A stretch of DNA of 64,000 bases from Frischella perrara (GTDB lineage Bacteria; Pseudomonadota; Gammaproteobacteria; Enterobacterales; Orbaceae), in contig NZ_CP009056.1 in NCBI RefSeq assembly GCF_000807275.1, forward strand, positions 372,001-436,000, given 5' to 3'. The first letter of the stretch is position 1, and each line of letters opens with the position of its first letter. The position numbers were made by a program, and so were the translations under genes. Of this stretch, positions 9,529 through 22,863 are shown in pieces. The notes under the pieces were generated by a model that saw only the letters and a list, made by a program, of their open reading frames with translations, was not told where the DNA came from and ran no database searches.

Positions 9529-9981
9529 ATGCAAATTATTCTACTCGATAAAGTTGCTAACTTAGGCAGCTTAGGTGATCAAGTAAATGTTAAATCTGGT
9601 TACGCTCGTAACTTTTTGATCCCACAAGGCAAAGCAGTTCCTGCTACAAAGAAAAATGTTGAATATTTCGAAGCAAAACGTGCAGAATTTGAAGCGAAAC
9701 TTTCTGAAGTATTAAAAGCAGCAGAAGAAAGAGCGGCTCAAGTTAATGCATTAGAAAAAGTAACTATCACGACTAAAGCTGGTGATGAAGGTAAGCTATT
9801 TGGTTCTATTGGTACTCGTGACATCGCTGATGCGGTTAAAGCACGTGGTGTTAATGTATCGAAAAGTGAAGTTCGTTTGCCAAATGGTGTTTTACGTACT
9901 GTGGGTGAATATGAAGTTTCATTCCAATTACACAGCGAAGTATTTGCTAAAATCATTGTTGATATCGTTGCTGAAGCGTAA
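9529..9981 (+). CDS. rplI: 50S ribosomal protein L9
   Basis: L9 is an elongated two-domain protein on the large subunit that influences frame maintenance. The 150 residues show the N-terminal rRNA-binding domain ([32 protein letters not shown]), the long connecting helix rich in Ala, Glu and Lys at about residues 40-75, and the C-terminal domain ([15 protein letters not shown]). An AGAGGA Shine-Dalgarno precedes the start. It is the last gene of the operon and is followed by a classic terminator. Confidence 0.97.
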   Translation: MQIILLDKVANLGSLGDQVNVKSGYARNFLIPQGKAVPATKKNVEYFEAKRAEFEAKLSEVLKAAEERAAQVNALEKVTITTKAGDEGKLFGSIGTRDIADAVKARGVNVSKSEVRLPNGVLRTVGEYEVSFQLHSEVFAKIIVDIVAEA

Positions 9982-10007
9982 TAAATACTATTTATTGTGA
10001 TATATTG

Positions 10008-10034
10008 AAACCCGCATATCGCGGGTTTTTTTAT
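10008..10034 (+). terminator. Intrinsic terminator of the rpsF-rplI operon
   Basis: AAACCCGC (10008-10015), a five-base loop and GCGGGTTT (10021-10028) are followed by more T residues. This is a GC-rich stem with a U tail, 27 bases after the rplI stop. Confidence 0.93.
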
Positions 10035-10060
10035 TATTTTGATATAAATCATAGGAGAAA

Positions 10061-10675
10061 ATGATGCAACTTGATTCAATAGAAGCCAAAGCAAGCTATG
10101 CCATAGGGTTACAAATTGGTCAACAATTAAAAGATTCAGGTTTAAAAGATTTAGACATTAATGCAATTAAACAGGGTCTTGAAGATGTTTTGACAGAAAA
10201 ACAACCTATATTACCTTTAAATGAGTTACATGATGCATTACGCCAAATTCATGAACGAGCCATGGCTGAAAAGAAAAAAGAAGCAGAAAAAGCTGCTCAA
10301 GCAGGTATTGATTTTCTGAAAGAGAATTTAACAAAAGATGGCGTAAAATCAACTGAATCTGGTTTACAATATAGTATATTGAAAGAAGGGGATGGTAAAA
10401 TTCCAGCAGCAACGGATACGGTCCGCGTTCATTATACTGGCAAATTGATTGATGGAACTGTATTTGATAGTTCTGTTGAACGAGGTCAACCAGCAGAATT
10501 CCCAGTTAATGGTGTAATTCGTGGTTGGGTAGAAGCCCTTCAGTTAATGCCTGTAGGTTCTAAATGGCGATTATATATCCCTCAAGAACTTGCTTATGGT
10601 TCTCAAGGTGCTGGTGCATCGATTCCTCCTTTTAGCACTTTAATTTTTGATGTTGAACTACTAGCTATCAACTAA
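10061..10675 (+). CDS. fklB: FKBP-type 22-kDa peptidyl-prolyl cis-trans isomerase
   Basis: This protein catalyses proline isomerisation and assists folding. It has an N-terminal dimerisation region (residues 1-95, helical, [13 protein letters not shown]) and a C-terminal FKBP domain with [21 protein letters not shown]-like [24 protein letters not shown] and [12 protein letters not shown]. The length of 204 residues and the domain order match E. coli FklB (206). AGGAG is three bases from the first ATG and six from the second (10064), so either may be used. It has no signal peptide, so it is cytoplasmic. Confidence 0.94.
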   Translation: MMQLDSIEAKASYAIGLQIGQQLKDSGLKDLDINAIKQGLEDVLTEKQPILPLNELHDALRQIHERAMAEKKKEAEKAAQAGIDFLKENLTKDGVKSTESGLQYSILKEGDGKIPAATDTVRVHYTGKLIDGTVFDSSVERGQPAEFPVNGVIRGWVEALQLMPVGSKWRLYIPQELAYGSQGAGASIPPFSTLIFDVELLAIN

Positions 10676-10681
10676 TCTGTT

Positions 10682-10714
10682 AGATTATCGTATGGTTTTA
10701 TCATACGGTAATCT
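10682..10714 (+). terminator. Hairpin after fklB
   Basis: AGATTATCGTATG pairs with CATACGGTAATCT (13 bp, one wobble) around a seven-base loop, six bases after the stop. The T tract is poor, so it may be a 3' end stabiliser or a weak terminator. Confidence 0.55.
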
Positions 10715-10867
10715 TGATCTTAAAATTATCAGTTTTATAAATCAAAGCTAATGTGTCCTTGAACAATCACACAATAAAAGGCCTATTGAGTAGATAATTA
10801 TTAATACTCATAAACTAAGCTCAACTTATTAGTTTCATTTCGTTATAATACTGCTAACTTTCATTGA

Positions 10868-11707
<840 letters not shown>

Positions 11708-11728
11708 TTGATAAAAGTGTTGTGGTAA

Positions 11729-15258
<3,530 letters not shown>

Positions 15259-15269
15259 AAGGAGTAATT

Positions 15270-15956
15270 ATGATTCGGCTAATCTTGTTTATAGGACGTA
15301 ATAAATTTTATCCTTATATTTGCCTTTTTTTAGTAATGCTAGCTTTTTTATATACTAATCCTTTAGAAACATTTGATAAGCGTTATGCGATTTCGCTTAT
15401 TGGTGCAATTTGTGGATTATTATGTGTCGTACTACTAGCCAAGCGTAAAAATAGCGGAAACATTGTAGGTATGATGGCTGCATCGGCAGAAAGTACAGCA
15501 AACGTGTTAGGTAATAATATTGGTGTAGCATCCCTGTCTGTATTTTATTTTATTTCCCATATATATGGTTTAGTAAATTGGCGCAAGAATCAAAATAACA
15601 ATAAAGTCGTAAAAGTAAGACAATTGAAAGAAAACCATTTTTTAGCGACATTAGTCTTCTTAATATTAGCTACGTTCTTTAATATTTATCTAACTGAACA
15701 ACTTAATGTCTCAAATACGAGTTACCAGTTGATAGCAAATTGTTTTATATTTGGTCTTGGCATCATCGCACAACTTTTATTAATGATGCGTTTTTCCTTT
15801 AATTGGTATTTATGGATTATTTTGAATGTTTTGACAGTAGCACTGAATATCTATACAAACAATCCAGTTATCGCTACTCAATATCTAATTTATTTGTTTA
15901 ATGCTATTTATGGCGTATGTGAATGGAAAGTTGATTCGAAACAAACAAAAGATTGA
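15270..15956 (+). CDS. pnuC: Nicotinamide riboside transporter PnuC
   Basis: The 228-residue inner-membrane protein has about seven hydrophobic helices. Family features are NIVGMMAASAESTANVLGNN, HIYGLVNWRKN and RFSFNWYLWIILNVL, with the tryptophans that bind the nicotinamide ring. It imports nicotinamide riboside by facilitated diffusion, and NadR, encoded just upstream, traps it by phosphorylation. AAGGAG lies before the ATG. It forms an operon with nadR (11 bp apart). Confidence 0.93.
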   Translation: MIRLILFIGRNKFYPYICLFLVMLAFLYTNPLETFDKRYAISLIGAICGLLCVVLLAKRKNSGNIVGMMAASAESTANVLGNNIGVASLSVFYFISHIYGLVNWRKNQNNNKVVKVRQLKENHFLATLVFLILATFFNIYLTEQLNVSNTSYQLIANCFIFGLGIIAQLLLMMRFSFNWYLWIILNVLTVALNIYTNNPVIATQYLIYLFNAIYGVCEWKVDSKQTKD

Positions 15957-16045
15957 CTACTCATTTTTAGAACTTGTCAAAAACAATAGTATGACGTAAT
16001 AGTAGAGTAAGCTTGGTATACTTAAATTTGTGTATGCAAAGTAAT

Positions 16046-16372
16046 TTATACCGAGCGCCAACCCAATATAATGATCAATGTACCTATTAAAATTGTACAA
16101 GCTCCAATCCAATCAAATGCCGATAATTTTACTTGATCAATAAAACGTAACCAAACTAGTGACATAATAATATATATACCACCATATGTGGCATAGATAC
16201 GGCCACTAGCTTGAGGATGGAGGGTTAGTAGCCATGAGAATATTATTAAACTTACTGCGGCTAAAGCTAAAACCCATGACGGTGCAGTTTTATGATACCA
16301 ACGATAAACGAAATAACATCCCATTATCTCAGCTAAAGCTGTTATGATGAATAGTATAATGATTTTCAACAT
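16046..16372 (-). CDS. ynfA: YnfA family (UPF0060) inner-membrane protein
   Basis: The 108-residue protein has four hydrophobic helices. The family signature LTLHPQASGRIYATYGGIYI and the C-terminal DWIGACTILIGTLIIILGW match YnfA closely. YnfA is related to small multidrug-resistance-like transporters, but its physiological substrate is unsettled. The start follows the family N terminus (LFIITALAEIMGCY). It is a single gene, convergent with pnuC. Confidence 0.92.
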   Translation of the reverse strand: MLKIIILFIITALAEIMGCYFVYRWYHKTAPSWVLALAAVSLIIFSWLLTLHPQASGRIYATYGGIYIIMSLVWLRFIDQVKLSAFDWIGACTILIGTLIIILGWRSV

Positions 16373-16585
16373 GTTTAGATAAAGCTAACTATCTATAATG
16401 TATGATATCTTATAAGGATAAAGTCGAAATGTCATGCAATGTTAGTAATAAAAGTAATTCCATTTCCTCAACGATAAAAGAAATGATTGGAAAATAAATA
16501 ATTAAGTTGTTAGGCTACTGATTCATTCTCATAATAAATTTAAAAACGTTATCAGCAAAAATATTCTTGGTCGACAAGGAGCAAC

Positions 16586-17209
16586 ATGAAAATACAACAC
16601 TTCAGTTTATCTAATATTAACTTCAGTTGTCTACTAATCATCGGAGGTGTTACAAGTATTTTTGAATTACGGGTATTAATATATATCATTATAATGATGT
16701 TTTTTTATTCAATTATAATTTCAATTTGGATAGATAATTGGAAAAGACATAATAAAGTAATTATAGAAACGAGTAAAGATCGCTTCATATTTGTTATTAA
16801 TGGATTGTCGGTAAAGGAGAATATTAGTAGTTTATTTAATTTATTAGCTTATGATGAACGTAGTTTGGAAGTACATTTTAAAAAACTATTTTTCTTAAAA
16901 TTATTATTTCTTTTATTTTTTACTGGTCTTAGTTTTTATGAATTAAATAATATTCTTATGCAATTTTCTTTCAATGAGCAGAACTATCTTAAATGGTTTA
17001 GTTTGATTATTAATTGTATATTTAGTTTATATTTGCTCTATCAATTAATAACTTGTCTAAGAATATTAATTTTTATCAATCAACGACGTTGGGAAATCGT
17101 TTATCAAGATCATGGTTTAGAACGTTATTATGGCGCTTATTTTGAGAACACTGAAGGCTCGCAAATAAAGAGTTACACACCTTTTTTAGCTTTAGTTTTT
17201 ACCTATTAA
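16586..17209 (+). CDS. Unknown membrane protein
   Basis: I do not recognise this 207-residue protein. Hydrophobic segments lie at about residues 12-46 (probably two helices), 103-120 and 135-163. The loop between the second and third (residues 50-100) is polar and contains SKDRFIFVINGLSVKENI. The C-terminal tail is soluble and rich in Tyr. A strong AAGGAG Shine-Dalgarno and a good terminator after the stop argue that it is a real single-gene unit. No motif suggests a function. Confidence 0.65.
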   Translation: MKIQHFSLSNINFSCLLIIGGVTSIFELRVLIYIIIMMFFYSIIISIWIDNWKRHNKVIIETSKDRFIFVINGLSVKENISSLFNLLAYDERSLEVHFKKLFFLKLLFLLFFTGLSFYELNNILMQFSFNEQNYLKWFSLIINCIFSLYLLYQLITCLRILIFINQRRWEIVYQDHGLERYYGAYFENTEGSQIKSYTPFLALVFTY

Positions 17210-17242
17210 GTTCTCTATGTATTAATATGATATCGCCGAAAT

Positions 17243-17271
17243 AGGGTGATGAGGACCTCACCCTTTTCTTT
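17243..17271. terminator. Bidirectional terminator between unknown membrane gene and acuI
   Basis: AGGGTGA (17243-17249) and TCACCCT (17258-17264) form a stem followed by TTTTCTTT on the plus side. It lies between two convergent stops and can serve both. Confidence 0.75.
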
Positions 17272-17279
17272 GAGAGATA

Positions 17280-18263
17280 TTATTGATTAACATCAACAAT
17301 AATTCTTCCTCGAATTTGACCTTGCATTAATTGAGTTACGGTCGTGATTACCTCAGTTAACGATATTGTTTTACTCATTAAATCTAACTTTGATTCATCA
17401 AGTATTGTGGCTAGACGTTCCCAAGCATCAATGCGATCAGCATAAGGACGCATTACACTATCTATCCCTGCTAATGTGATCCCTCGTAAAATAAAAGGGG
17501 CAACACTGCTTGGGAAATCGATACTTTGCGCTAATCCGCAACAAGCAACGGTTCCGCCGTATTGAGTGCTGGCACACACATTTGCAAGGGTATGACCACC
17601 AACACAATCAACTGCACCAATCCAACGTTCTTTCATTAATGGTTTACCAGGTTGAGAAAGTTCATTGCGGTCAATTATCTCACTTGCACCTAATTGAGTT
17701 AGATATACTGTTTGATCAGTTCTGCCCGTAGAAGCAATAACATGATATCCTAACTGCGCTAAGATTGCGATTGCAAAACTTCCCACCCCGCCATTAGCAC
17801 CAGTAACAATAATTTTTCCTTTATCCGGGGAAATGCCATGTTTTTCTAAAGCTATAACAGCTAACATAGCTGTATAACCGGCAGTGCCAATTGCCATACA
17901 TTCTTTGGTCGTTAATTGTTGTGGTAATGGAATAAGCCATTGACTATTTAATCGTGCTAATTGGGCTAATCCACCCCAGTGTTTTTCGCCAACACCCCAA
18001 CCATTTAATAATACTTTATCGCCAACATGATATTGTGCAGATTGGCTTTCAATCACTGTACCTGCCAAGTCAATGCCTGGAATCATTGGAAAGTGACGAA
18101 CCACAGGGCTTTTACCTGAAATTGCTAAACCATCCTTATAATTAAGTGATGAATATTCAACTTGGACTGTTACATCACCTTCAGGTAGTTGTGATTGTTC
18201 AAGTTGTGTAAGTGCTGAACGATAACCTTTATCATCTTTTTCGATAAGTATTGCATTAAACAT
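17280..18263 (-). CDS. acuI: Acrylyl-CoA reductase (NADPH)-type quinone oxidoreductase
   Basis: This 327-residue medium-chain dehydrogenase/reductase is of the YhdH/AcuI group. The N-terminal GroES-like domain has YSSLNYKDGLAISGK and PMIPGIDLAGTV. The Rossmann domain has VTGANGGVGSFAIAIL and binds NADPH. Zinc ligands are absent, as usual in this group. AcuI reduces acryloyl-CoA to propionyl-CoA and protects against the reactive acryloyl thioester. The physiological role here is inferred. It is transcribed alone. Confidence 0.9.
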   Translation of the reverse strand: MFNAILIEKDDKGYRSALTQLEQSQLPEGDVTVQVEYSSLNYKDGLAISGKSPVVRHFPMIPGIDLAGTVIESQSAQYHVGDKVLLNGWGVGEKHWGGLAQLARLNSQWLIPLPQQLTTKECMAIGTAGYTAMLAVIALEKHGISPDKGKIIVTGANGGVGSFAIAILAQLGYHVIASTGRTDQTVYLTQLGASEIIDRNELSQPGKPLMKERWIGAVDCVGGHTLANVCASTQYGGTVACCGLAQSIDFPSSVAPFILRGITLAGIDSVMRPYADRIDAWERLATILDESKLDLMSKTISLTEVITTVTQLMQGQIRGRIIVDVNQ

Positions 18264-18617
18264 AAATCATATCCTTTTAAAAATAGTAGCAATGGCGTGA
18301 TGTAGATTAATAAGTTGATTTTGGTATTCAAACTGGCTAAATATCATGAAAAACTAGTCTATAGATCGTTATTATTAAACGAATTACCCCATAATCAAAT
18401 TTGGCAGCTAGTCAAAAAAGTTAGTTTTACAATATAGACTAATCATTTAGATTAATAAAGTGGTGAATATTGTGCTCATTTTAAAGTAAAGGTCTACTTT
18501 GAATAAAGTTATTAGCTAGTGTTGATTAATTTGATATCTAAATTAATTTTCTTATTAAATCATAAAGCGATATAACTTCCTTAACGTTATGAGGATGTTA
18601 TTTTAAGGATTATTTCA
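18264..18617. other. Intergenic region MHS transporter-acuI (354 bp)
   Basis: This AT-rich spacer contains the acuI promoter region. Near the MHS transporter stop, CCTTAA and TTAAGG flank an 18-base loop without a U tail. No open frame or RNA gene is recognised. Confidence 0.45.
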
Positions 18618-19898
18618 TTATTGATTGTTTTTATTTAGACCACTAGCTTGATATAAAGCGAATAAACTCACAAAACCTATCACAATTAGGTAATAACTTG
18701 GCGCAAGACTACTTTTCGTAAAATCAATTAGAGAAGTACAGATCATAGGTGTAAATCCACCAAAAATAGTAACAGATAAGTTATAGCTTATTGCCATACC
18801 CGTGGCTCGGGTTTTTATTGGGAAAATATCTGCCATCATTGATGGAACTGTGGCAAAATATATTGATTTTAATAATGCTAACCAAGCAATTAATGAAATT
18901 AAAGAAATTGGGCTTAAAAATTCAATAGTGAGTGAGAATCCAGGATAGATCGTGATGAGTAACAACAGGAGTGAAGTTACCATCATTGGTAAGCGACCAA
19001 TCTTTTCTGCCCATAATCCTATTAAAGGTGTCACCACTGTTAAAATAATGCCAGCTACTAAAGATGCGGTAAAAGCAGTTGAGCTATCTAATTTTAGTAC
19101 TTTTGTTGCATAGGTTGGTACGTACTGGAGCATATAGTTGATGGCAGTCGAAATCATCATTAAACCAACAGCAGTAAATAGCAATGATTTTTGTTGAAAA
19201 ATAATTTCTTTTAATGGTTGTTTAGATTTTTTAGCTTTATTAAAAACGGGTGATTCATCAATATACCGACGAATATAAAGGCCTACCGGTCCAATTAATA
19301 AACCAAAAGCAAATGGAATTCGCCAACCCCAATCACTGATTTGTTGTTCGCTTAATGTATGAGTTAATACTAAACCGAATAGCGCTGCTAATAATGTACT
19401 GACTCCCTGTGTTGCGAACTGCCAACTTGCGATGAACGCTTTACGTTCAGGAAAATGTTCAATTAGAAAAGCAGTAGAACTGCCAAATTCTCCGCCCGCT
19501 GAAAACCCTTGAATGAGCCTTGCTACAATCATTAATATAGGTGCTATTAGACCAATGGTTGCATAGGTTGGCATTATTACAATCATGAAGCAACCAATCA
19601 TCATTAAAATCATCGACATTAATAGCGATGCTTTGCGTCCATGTTTATCGGCATAATTACCTAAAAATATTGCCCCAAGTGGTCTAATCAAAAATGAAAT
19701 ACCAAAGGAAGCAAATGTCATGATAAGCGATAAAGTTTCGTCGGTATTTGGAAAGAAGGCTTTAGCTATGTTATTAGCGAAGGTAGCATAAACCGCTATA
19801 TCAAACCACTCAAGAGCATTGCCAATACAAGTAGCAAACAGTGTTTTATAAAGGTTAGGTTTTTGAATCGGCTTTGATTCAATTTGTTTGGACGGCAT
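18618..19898 (-). CDS. MFS transporter, metabolite:H+ symporter (MHS) family
   Basis: The 426 residues form twelve predicted helices. MHS signatures include GNALEWFDIAVYATFA in helix 1, GNYADKHGRKASL after helix 2 and GFSAGGEFGSSTAFLIEHFPERKAF in the middle (split here by its ends GFSAGGEF and PERKAF). The family imports carboxylates, osmolytes or amino-acid derivatives by proton symport. The gene follows the M20 peptidase by 11 bases on the same strand, which suggests uptake of the peptidase's substrate or export of its product. The substrate cannot be named. Confidence 0.88.
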   Translation of the reverse strand: MPSKQIESKPIQKPNLYKTLFATCIGNALEWFDIAVYATFANNIAKAFFPNTDETLSLIMTFASFGISFLIRPLGAIFLGNYADKHGRKASLLMSMILMMIGCFMIVIMPTYATIGLIAPILMIVARLIQGFSAGGEFGSSTAFLIEHFPERKAFIASWQFATQGVSTLLAALFGLVLTHTLSEQQISDWGWRIPFAFGLLIGPVGLYIRRYIDESPVFNKAKKSKQPLKEIIFQQKSLLFTAVGLMMISTAINYMLQYVPTYATKVLKLDSSTAFTASLVAGIILTVVTPLIGLWAEKIGRLPMMVTSLLLLLITIYPGFSLTIEFLSPISLISLIAWLALLKSIYFATVPSMMADIFPIKTRATGMAISYNLSVTIFGGFTPMICTSLIDFTKSSLAPSYYLIVIGFVSLFALYQASGLNKNNQ

Positions 19899-19909
19899 AA
19901 AATAATTCC

Positions 19910-21208
19910 TTATTTTTCAGCATGATGTTGCTGATGGTATTTATGTTGTTGTAATAGTTTCAGTCCTTGTTCACCTAAACTCCAAAATAAATGAGTCATG
20001 ATATTTAATCCTTCATATGCAATTGTTTTTAGCATGTGTTCATTTACTGAATGTTGCCCACAAGCTGGATAAGAGTGCGGTATCCAAAGTGTTGGTAATC
20101 CTAAAATATCTGCAAATACATCATTTGGTAACGATCCACCTAGATTGGGTAATAAAGTTGGCTTTTTATCAGTCGCTTTTTGAATGTTAGATAAAGCCCA
20201 ATTTACAAGTGGATCCGTTGGATCAAAGCGAGTAGCAGCAGTGATACCACATATTTCAATTTGTATATTATCAAATCCATGTTGTTTTAAATGTTCTTCA
20301 AGATGTTGAATGATATTTTTGATATCCGTTCCCACAACAAAACGTAATTGGCAGATAGTCGATGCATTAGGTGGAATTGCATTAATAGGTTTGGCTGGAT
20401 TACCCGCTGTAAAGGCTAATACCTCTAAACTATTCCAAGCAAAAAGTCGTTCAGCAGGCGTTAAATCAGGTTCTCCCCAGTTTAAATCGATTTTTGGATC
20501 ATTTATTTCATTGGTTGGTTCAATATTGCTTAAAATTTCTCGGATAGTTAGGCTAATCGCGGGCGGTTTCAAGCCATTAACCAAAATACTACCTCTCTTA
20601 TCGACTAAACAGGCAATCGCGTTCGCCAATTGTGTGGCCGGATTAGATAATAATCCACCCCAATTACCGGAATGGTAGCTCTGATCACGGCTGTTAATTG
20701 TGAGTTTAAAATTAGCACAGCCACGAGAACCTAGAAATAGAGTCGGTTTGTCAGCACTTAATCGTGGACCATCAGAAGCAATAAATAAATCGGCTTTTAG
20801 TTGTTCTTTATATTGTTCCGCAATCATCGCTAAGCCGGGAGACGATATTTCTTCACCCATTTCGAAGAGTACTTTACAGTTAAAGCCTAATTTTTTACCA
20901 CGAGCTATATAAACTTGTTCTAAAGCCGCAAAATTGATGGTATGTTGACCTTTATTGTCTGCTGTTCCTCGTCCATAATAGCGATCGTTTTCTTCTATAA
21001 GTTGCCAAGGTTCTAAGCCTTCACGCCAATTTGCAGTGTCACCAAACACGACATCCCCATGACCATAACAAAGCACGGTTGGTAGTGCAGGGTCTTCACA
21101 ACGCTCAGCAATTAAAAATGGACAATTTTCAAGAATAGGATTCTCAATCAAAGTAACTTTAAATCCTAGTGATTCAAGTTCTGGTTGGATAATTTGTTTA
21201 AGATACAA
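19910..21208 (-). CDS. M20 family metallopeptidase, start codon problematic
   Basis: This is a zinc peptidase/amidohydrolase. Metal ligands are all visible: His in CYGHGDVV, bridging Asp in GRGTADNKGQH, the catalytic and ligand Glu pair in MGEEISSPG, Asp in ASDGPR and the final His in CGQHSVNEH. A lid/dimerisation domain spans about residues 165-290. The only in-frame NTG codon is the TTG at 21208, without a Shine-Dalgarno. The frame stays open upstream to a stop at 21445, and the extra residues look like genuine family N terminus (ESQ...P...LDLYLKQI). The true protein probably began about 45 residues earlier, where an ATA stands. It may be start-mutated or use a rare start. It forms an operon with the MHS transporter. 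Confidence 0.8.
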   Translation of the reverse strand: MYLKQIIQPELESLGFKVTLIENPILENCPFLIAERCEDPALPTVLCYGHGDVVFGDTANWREGLEPWQLIEENDRYYGRGTADNKGQHTINFAALEQVYIARGKKLGFNCKVLFEMGEEISSPGLAMIAEQYKEQLKADLFIASDGPRLSADKPTLFLGSRGCANFKLTINSRDQSYHSGNWGGLLSNPATQLANAIACLVDKRGSILVNGLKPPAISLTIREILSNIEPTNEINDPKIDLNWGEPDLTPAERLFAWNSLEVLAFTAGNPAKPINAIPPNASTICQLRFVVGTDIKNIIQHLEEHLKQHGFDNIQIEICGITAATRFDPTDPLVNWALSNIQKATDKKPTLLPNLGGSLPNDVFADILGLPTLWIPHSYPACGQHSVNEHMLKTIAYEGLNIMTHLFWSLGEQGLKLLQQHKYHQQHHAEK

Positions 21209-21776
21209 ATCTAAGCTATTAGGTCTTGGTAATTGTTGGCTCTCTGTCTGGTAGTTAATCCTTTGAGCTAATCGTTGTTTAAATTCGCCATTATTAAAAA
21301 ATAATTGGATATTTTCTAATACGTTATTAAAGTCGATATGTGTTTTTATTTGTATTTTTACTGTTTCAATAAAATGTGATTTGTATATTGATTTTTTATT
21401 AACCCAATATAGTACAGTAAGTAGAATAAATACAATATAAAACTACTTGTCAGATATAATTAATATAATTCGTGGTGATTAGATCTTGTATTGAAGATAT
21501 TCGTATTATCAAATGATAATTTGATGTCTTTTGTAAATAATTTTATCAAAATAATAATTTTCCAATAGGCATAAAATGATTATGATTTAATAAATAATTA
21601 GCATAGAATAACAGTAAATCGTCTATTTAAAGTACTGAAAATAACATAAAAATATTAGTATTGAACTATTCTATTTAAATAGAGTGTTATTAAGATTTGT
21701 CAAAATTTATAAGTTTAATTATCAAACCTTATTATAAACTTAACGTTTAGATAAGGGATTTTATAAGGATGTTACA
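21209..21776. other. Region between M20 peptidase and yhiI (568 bp)
   Basis: Bases 21209-21442 are the open in-frame extension of the M20 peptidase (see that entry). The remaining 330 bases up to the yhiI start are AT-rich upstream sequence with no recognisable gene, repeat or confident promoter. Confidence 0.5.
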
Positions 21777-22850
21777 ATGAAACAGATATATAAAAAATGT
21801 CTAATTGTTATTTTTATTGTTATTATTGGCGGAGTTTTAATTTGGTATTTCACCAAAGAAGATGGATATGGTCCTAACTTTACAAGTGGTAATGGACGAA
21901 TTGAAGGTACTGAAATTAACATTTCTACAAAGTTAGCGGGTCGAATTGAAGAAATTAAAGTTGATGAAGGTGAATTTGTAGAAGCTAACCAACCTCTTGT
22001 TATTATGCAAACTGACACCTTAAATGCCCAACTTAATGAAGCAAAAGCACAATTATTGCAAGCAATGGGTAATGAGGTGAATGCAAAAGCACAATTAGGC
22101 TTAAATATCAGTGATAAGGCAGCTGCGGAGGCAATTGTTAATCAACGTCAAAGTGATCTTGATTTAGCGATGAAGCATTTAGCACGTACCGAAAAGCTAT
22201 ATAAAACTGGAGCGCTATCTGTACAACAGTTTGATGATGATAGTGCTAAAGTAGATAGTGCGAAAGCGGCATTACAATCTGCTAAAGCTCAAGTAGATGC
22301 TGCGCAAGCCTCTGTAGAATCAGCACAAGCTAATATTCAAAGTGCAGCAGCAGCGATCAAAGTTGCAGAAGCTAATATTACTCAAATACAAGCTGATATT
22401 AATGATAGTACATTAATTGCCCCGGTTAGTGGACGTATTCAATATAAAATTGCGCAACCCGGTGAAGTATTAAGTGCAGGAGGAAGAGTCCTGAATTTAG
22501 TTAATCTTTCAGATGTCTATTTGACTTTCTTTTTACCAGAAACCGTAGCCGGCAAAGTCGGTATTGGTGATGAAGTCAGAATTGTTTTAGACGTATTACC
22601 TAATAAATCAATTCCTGCTTATGTTTCTTTTGTTTCAAGTGTAGCGCAATTCACACCAAAAACAGTAGAAACAAAAGATGAACGTCAAAAATTAATGTTC
22701 CGTGTTAGAGCACAGATTAGACCTGAATTACTTAAGTGTTTTATTAATAAAGTGAAAACAGGTTTACCAGGTGTAGCTTGGGTAAGATTAGATCCTAATG
22801 CTTCATGGCCACTAGAATTATCAGATTTAGCAGCTTGTCCAAACCAATAA
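21777..22850 (+). CDS. yhiI: HlyD-family periplasmic adaptor (YhiI-like)
   Basis: The 357-residue membrane-fusion protein has an N-terminal membrane anchor (residues 8-25), a split biotinyl-lipoyl domain ([21 protein letters not shown] at the start of it, and [16 protein letters not shown] after the hairpin), and a long Ala-rich alpha-helical coiled-coil hairpin at about residues 80-205. A beta-barrel domain and C-terminal part follow. It would link the inner-membrane ABC exporter encoded next to an outer-membrane channel. It is the first gene of a three-gene operon with rbbA and yhhJ. The anchor begins right after the chosen ATG, which supports the start. Confidence 0.9.
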   Translation: MKQIYKKCLIVIFIVIIGGVLIWYFTKEDGYGPNFTSGNGRIEGTEINISTKLAGRIEEIKVDEGEFVEANQPLVIMQTDTLNAQLNEAKAQLLQAMGNEVNAKAQLGLNISDKAAAEAIVNQRQSDLDLAMKHLARTEKLYKTGALSVQQFDDDSAKVDSAKAALQSAKAQVDAAQASVESAQANIQSAAAAIKVAEANITQIQADINDSTLIAPVSGRIQYKIAQPGEVLSAGGRVLNLVNLSDVYLTFFLPETVAGKVGIGDEVRIVLDVLPNKSIPAYVSFVSSVAQFTPKTVETKDERQKLMFRVRAQIRPELLKCFINKVKTGLPGVAWVRLDPNASWPLELSDLAACPNQ

Positions 22851-22863
22851 TGGGGGGACAATT

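Noticed and set aside
16012-16055. Hairpin CTTGGTATA/TATACCGAG near the ynfA stop as terminator
   Set aside because: The loop is 26 bases, one arm overlaps the coding end, and no U tail follows.
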